Below are positions 62,069 to 64,000 of a stretch of DNA of 64,000 nucleotides, piece by piece. A program made the position numbers and the translations under genes. Source of the stretch: Streptomyces sp. NBC_00224 (lineage in GTDB: Bacteria; Actinomycetota; Actinomycetes; Streptomycetales; Streptomycetaceae); the NCBI RefSeq assembly GCF_041435195.1, contig NZ_CP108106.1, positions 1,798,001-1,862,000 on the forward strand, given 5' to 3'. How positions within the stretch are numbered: position 1 is the stretch's first letter; every line of letters starts with the position of its first letter. Below the pieces are notes generated by a model. The model ran no database searches. It was not told the origin of the DNA and saw only the letters and a list, made by a program, of their open reading frames with translations.

Positions 62069-62878
62069 ATGACTTCCGCATCCCTGTCCGGCCGTACCGC
62101 CCTGGTCACCGGAGCAACCTCCGGCATCGGCTACGAGACCGCGCGACAGCTCGCCGAGAGCGGCGCGACCGTCCTCGTCCACGGCCGTACCGTCGAAGAG
62201 GCCGAGGCCGCGACCGACCGCCTCATCGCGACCGCCGGTATCGACGCCACCCGCCTGTGCGCGTACGGCGCCGACTTCACCCACCTCGACGAGGTCGAGA
62301 TCATGGCCCGGCGGGTCGTCGAAGCCCACCCCCACCTCGACGTCCTCGTCAACAACGCGGGCATGGCCGCCCCCGAGCGGCACACCCTCACGGCCGACGG
62401 CAACGAGATCGCCTTCCAGGTCAACTTCCTCGCCCACTACCTGCTCACCTGCCTGCTCGAACCGGCACTCACCAGCGACCCGGGCGGCCGTGTCGTCAAC
62501 GTGTCGTCGTCGCTGCACCGCACCGGGAACATCCAGTGGAGCGACCCCCACCGGACCCGCCGCTACTCCCGGCTCGCCGCCTACGCCCAGTCCCAGCTGG
62601 CGCTGACGGTCTTCGCCGCGGACCCGCGGGTCACCGCGGTCTCCGTGCACCCGGGCATCTGCGACACCGCTCTGCTGCCGCTGTACGCACACGAGGGCAC
62701 CCCGGCCGCCGACGGCGCAGCCCACGTCGTACGACTCTGCGACCCGGCGGTCGAGATCGTCAACGGCGCCTACTACGACCGCGCCGAGCGCGTCGACCCG
62801 GCGCCCGCCGCCACCGAGAACCGCTCGGTGCAGCGTCTCAACAAGCTCGCGTCCCTGCTCGTCGGCCACACCGCCTGA
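62069..62878 (+). CDS. SDR-family protein lacking the catalytic lysine
   Basis: A 269-residue short-chain dehydrogenase of the retinol-dehydrogenase-like type: TGATSGIGYETAR (about residues 15-27), VNNAG (about 94-98), VVNVSSSLH and then YAQSQ where YxxxK is expected. The Lys that lowers the Tyr pKa and binds the cofactor ribose is replaced by Gln (CAG codon), so dehydrogenase activity is doubtful. AGGA precedes the ATG. The bL37-like gene follows 26 bases later and is probably cotranscribed. Confidence 0.87.
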   Translation: MTSASLSGRTALVTGATSGIGYETARQLAESGATVLVHGRTVEEAEAATDRLIATAGIDATRLCAYGADFTHLDEVEIMARRVVEAHPHLDVLVNNAGMAAPERHTLTADGNEIAFQVNFLAHYLLTCLLEPALTSDPGGRVVNVSSSLHRTGNIQWSDPHRTRRYSRLAAYAQSQLALTVFAADPRVTAVSVHPGICDTALLPLYAHEGTPAADGAAHVVRLCDPAVEIVNGAYYDRAERVDPAPAATENRSVQRLNKLASLLVGHTA

Positions 62879-62904
62879 AGACCGCCTGAAGGAGAAACCC
62901 CCGC

Positions 62905-62979
62905 ATGTCCAAGCGCGCCCGTAAGAAGAAGGCCCGCCGCAAGAAGAAGGCCAACCACGGCAGCAAAGCCACGACCTAG
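62905..62979 (+). CDS. bL37-like small ribosomal protein
   Basis: A 24-residue, extremely basic peptide (MSKRARKKKARRKKKANHG plus a short tail). The KR-rich start and ANHG motif match the small actinobacterial ribosomal protein bL37, though the tail after ANHG (SKATT) differs from the usual KRPN ending, so this may be a paralogue. AAGGAG lies 10 bases before the ATG. It follows the SDR gene and precedes a strong terminator. Confidence 0.68.
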   Translation: MSKRARKKKARRKKKANHGSKATT

Positions 62980-62996
62980 CCCAGCCGACGAGGCAA

Positions 62997-63031
62997 GGGG
63001 CGGGCGAGCCCAACGGGGGAACGCCCGCCCC
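62997..63031 (+). terminator. Terminator behind bL37-like gene
   Basis: GGGGCGGGCG (62997-63006) pairs with CGCCCGCCCC (63022-63031), 17 bases after the stop of the bL37-like gene. Confidence 0.7.
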
Positions 63032-63060
63032 CACCCATTTCCCGAATCAGGAGGACTCCC

Positions 63061-63855
63061 GTGTTGGAGCTGCCAATACACCAACTCCCGTCCTATGCGC
63101 GCTGGTTCCCCCGCGCCTCTGCGGGGGCGGCAGCCCTGGCCGAGCACGCTCTCGCAACCCAGGTCGGCCGTCTGTGGGTGGACCGGGCCGACCGACCCCA
63201 CATGGTCGCCGTCGCCTGCGCGAGCCACGTCCTCCTGCGCGGTGACCCGGGTGCCGTGACTCCCGCCACGCTGGCCCCGCTGGCCGGTCGATACGTGCAG
63301 GCTCCGGCCCAGTTCGTGCCGCTGCTCGGCGCCTCCTTCGACCGTGCCGTGCCCTGGGAGCGGATGGTGTACATCCGGCGCGAGAAGCCGGAGGCGCCGC
63401 GTCCCCCGCACGGGGTGACCGTGCGGCGTATGGGCGCGGCCGACGCCCAGGCGCTGGCCTCGCTCGATGCCGATTCCTCTTGGATCCACGCCAGTTGGGG
63501 CGGCCCCGGCGGGCTCGCCGCCTCCGGGCACGCCTGGGGCGCCTTCCACAAGGACCGCCTTCTCGCGGTCGCCTGTACCTACTTCCTCGGCAGCCGGTAC
63601 GAGGACATCGCCGTGGTCACCGCCCCCGGCCACCGCCGCCAACAACTCGCCCTCAGCTGCGTCGTCGCCCTCTGCACCGACGTTTCCGCCCGCGGCCGTA
63701 CCGCCAGCTGGACCTGCTCCCGGCACAACCGGGCCAGCCGCCTGCTCGCGTGGACGGCCGGTTTCCGTCTGGAGCGGGAGTACGTCCACCATGCGACCGG
63801 GTCGGCAGCAGCCCGAGGAATCACGAGTACCCGCATTTCCGCGCGGACTGGGTGA
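63061..63855 (+). CDS. GNAT-type acetyltransferase
   Basis: A 264-residue protein of the larger GNAT acetyltransferase family (PF12746-like). The C-terminal half holds the acetyl-CoA fold (VRRMGAADAQALASLDADSS, then VACTYFLGSRYEDIAVVTAP followed by a variant CoA loop GHRRQQLA, and SRHNRASRLLAWTAGF). The N-terminal half is a diverged lobe. AGGAGG precedes the GTG start. The substrate is unknown. A hairpin lies 31 bases after the stop. Confidence 0.8.
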   Translation: MLELPIHQLPSYARWFPRASAGAAALAEHALATQVGRLWVDRADRPHMVAVACASHVLLRGDPGAVTPATLAPLAGRYVQAPAQFVPLLGASFDRAVPWERMVYIRREKPEAPRPPHGVTVRRMGAADAQALASLDADSSWIHASWGGPGGLAASGHAWGAFHKDRLLAVACTYFLGSRYEDIAVVTAPGHRRQQLALSCVVALCTDVSARGRTASWTCSRHNRASRLLAWTAGFRLEREYVHHATGSAAARGITSTRISARTG

Positions 63856-63886
63856 TTCCGGGGCGAGCGTGGAGACCAACATGGAC

Positions 63887-63927
63887 GGGGCGGCGTACGC
63901 CGACGCGCTGTCGGAGTACGCCGCCCC
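63887..63927. terminator. Terminator at right end of window
   Basis: GGGGCGGCGTAC (63887-63898) and GTACGCCGCCCC (63916-63927) are perfect 12-base arms, with an inner CCGAC/GTCGG stem. It can serve both the GNAT gene and the minus-strand gene ending at 63973. Confidence 0.7.
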
Positions 63928-63972
63928 TTGGGAGAGACAAGCTGCGGAAGGGGGCCCGCGCGGCCGTTCCGG

Positions 63973-64000
63973 CTACTTCGGATCGCGGTTGAAGACCGCC
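63973..64000 (-). CDS. Tail of a minus-strand gene (partial)
   Basis: An open frame enters from the right edge and ends AVFNRDPK followed by TAG. Its stop lies 46 bases from a hairpin, as expected for a gene end. Too little is visible to name it. Confidence 0.3.

Overview
The window is chromosomal DNA of a high-GC actinomycete, almost certainly a Streptomyces. The signs are very high GC with strong GC bias at third codon positions, frequent GTG and TTG starts, GTGA/ATGA gene overlaps, many genes that seem to be transcribed leaderless (a -10 hexamer 6-8 bases before the start codon), mycothiol- and F420-type enzymes, a DUF6332 membrane protein, an HVDL-type leader peptide and a DasR-like operator. 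About 64 genes or gene remnants can be supported. I see no rRNA, tRNA, CRISPR array, intact insertion sequence or biosynthetic gene cluster. The left edge cuts a cupin gene and the right edge shows only the tail of a minus-strand gene.

Layout: 1-9.7 kb holds a cupin/DUF4865/phosphotriesterase-like operon, a ROK repressor divergent from an MFS transporter, a maleylpyruvate isomerase-family protein, a MarR regulator divergent from a 14-segment drug exporter with a clear shared operator, a DUF6332 protein and a NarL-type two-component pair. 9.7-16.1 kb holds a TetR regulator divergent from a deazaflavin-dependent oxidoreductase with an array of operators between them, a geranylgeranyl reductase-like flavoprotein, an M20 dipeptidase, an MBL hydrolase and a P-loop/NUDIX fusion. 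16.1-21.8 kb is a sugar uptake unit (binding protein, two permeases, ROK kinase) next to a divergent LacI regulator. 21.8-34 kb holds a Ser/Thr kinase whose activation loop carries an inserted palindromic repeat, a DUF6986 aldolase, etfBA, a flavin reductase with a cysteine-ending leader peptide, a thioredoxin, a PlsC acyltransferase, a B3/B4 plus transglutaminase pair and a DUF6421/SDR/threonine aldolase operon. 34-48 kb is mostly single housekeeping or metabolic genes (GDPD, GNAT, VOC, DUF5134, M56 peptidase, PAP2, HAD, TetR, FprA-like reductase, ArsR/OYE, BNR-repeat protein, uracil-DNA glycosylase, sugar kinase-like ATPase, CbiX-like protein, lactonase).

48.4-50.3 kb is a scar: a FUSC gene cut off at its 5' side, then a frameshifted and internally deleted PDDEXK-like gene and an orphan open frame.

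50.4-63 kb is the potassium region. A universal stress protein faces kdpD. The minus-strand operon runs small ORF-kdpF-kdpA-kdpB-kdpC, then a strong terminator, then kdpE and kdpD. Divergent from it is a complete second kdpB with no kdpA or kdpC of its own. Four related 17-base elements, each with two GTMA half sites 11 bases apart, lie upstream of the kdpF operon (two), upstream of the second kdpB (one) and just behind the second kdpB ahead of an SDR gene and a bL37-like ribosomal protein gene (one). This suggests one KdpE-controlled group of genes extending beyond the classical Kdp pump, and it is the most interesting feature of the window.
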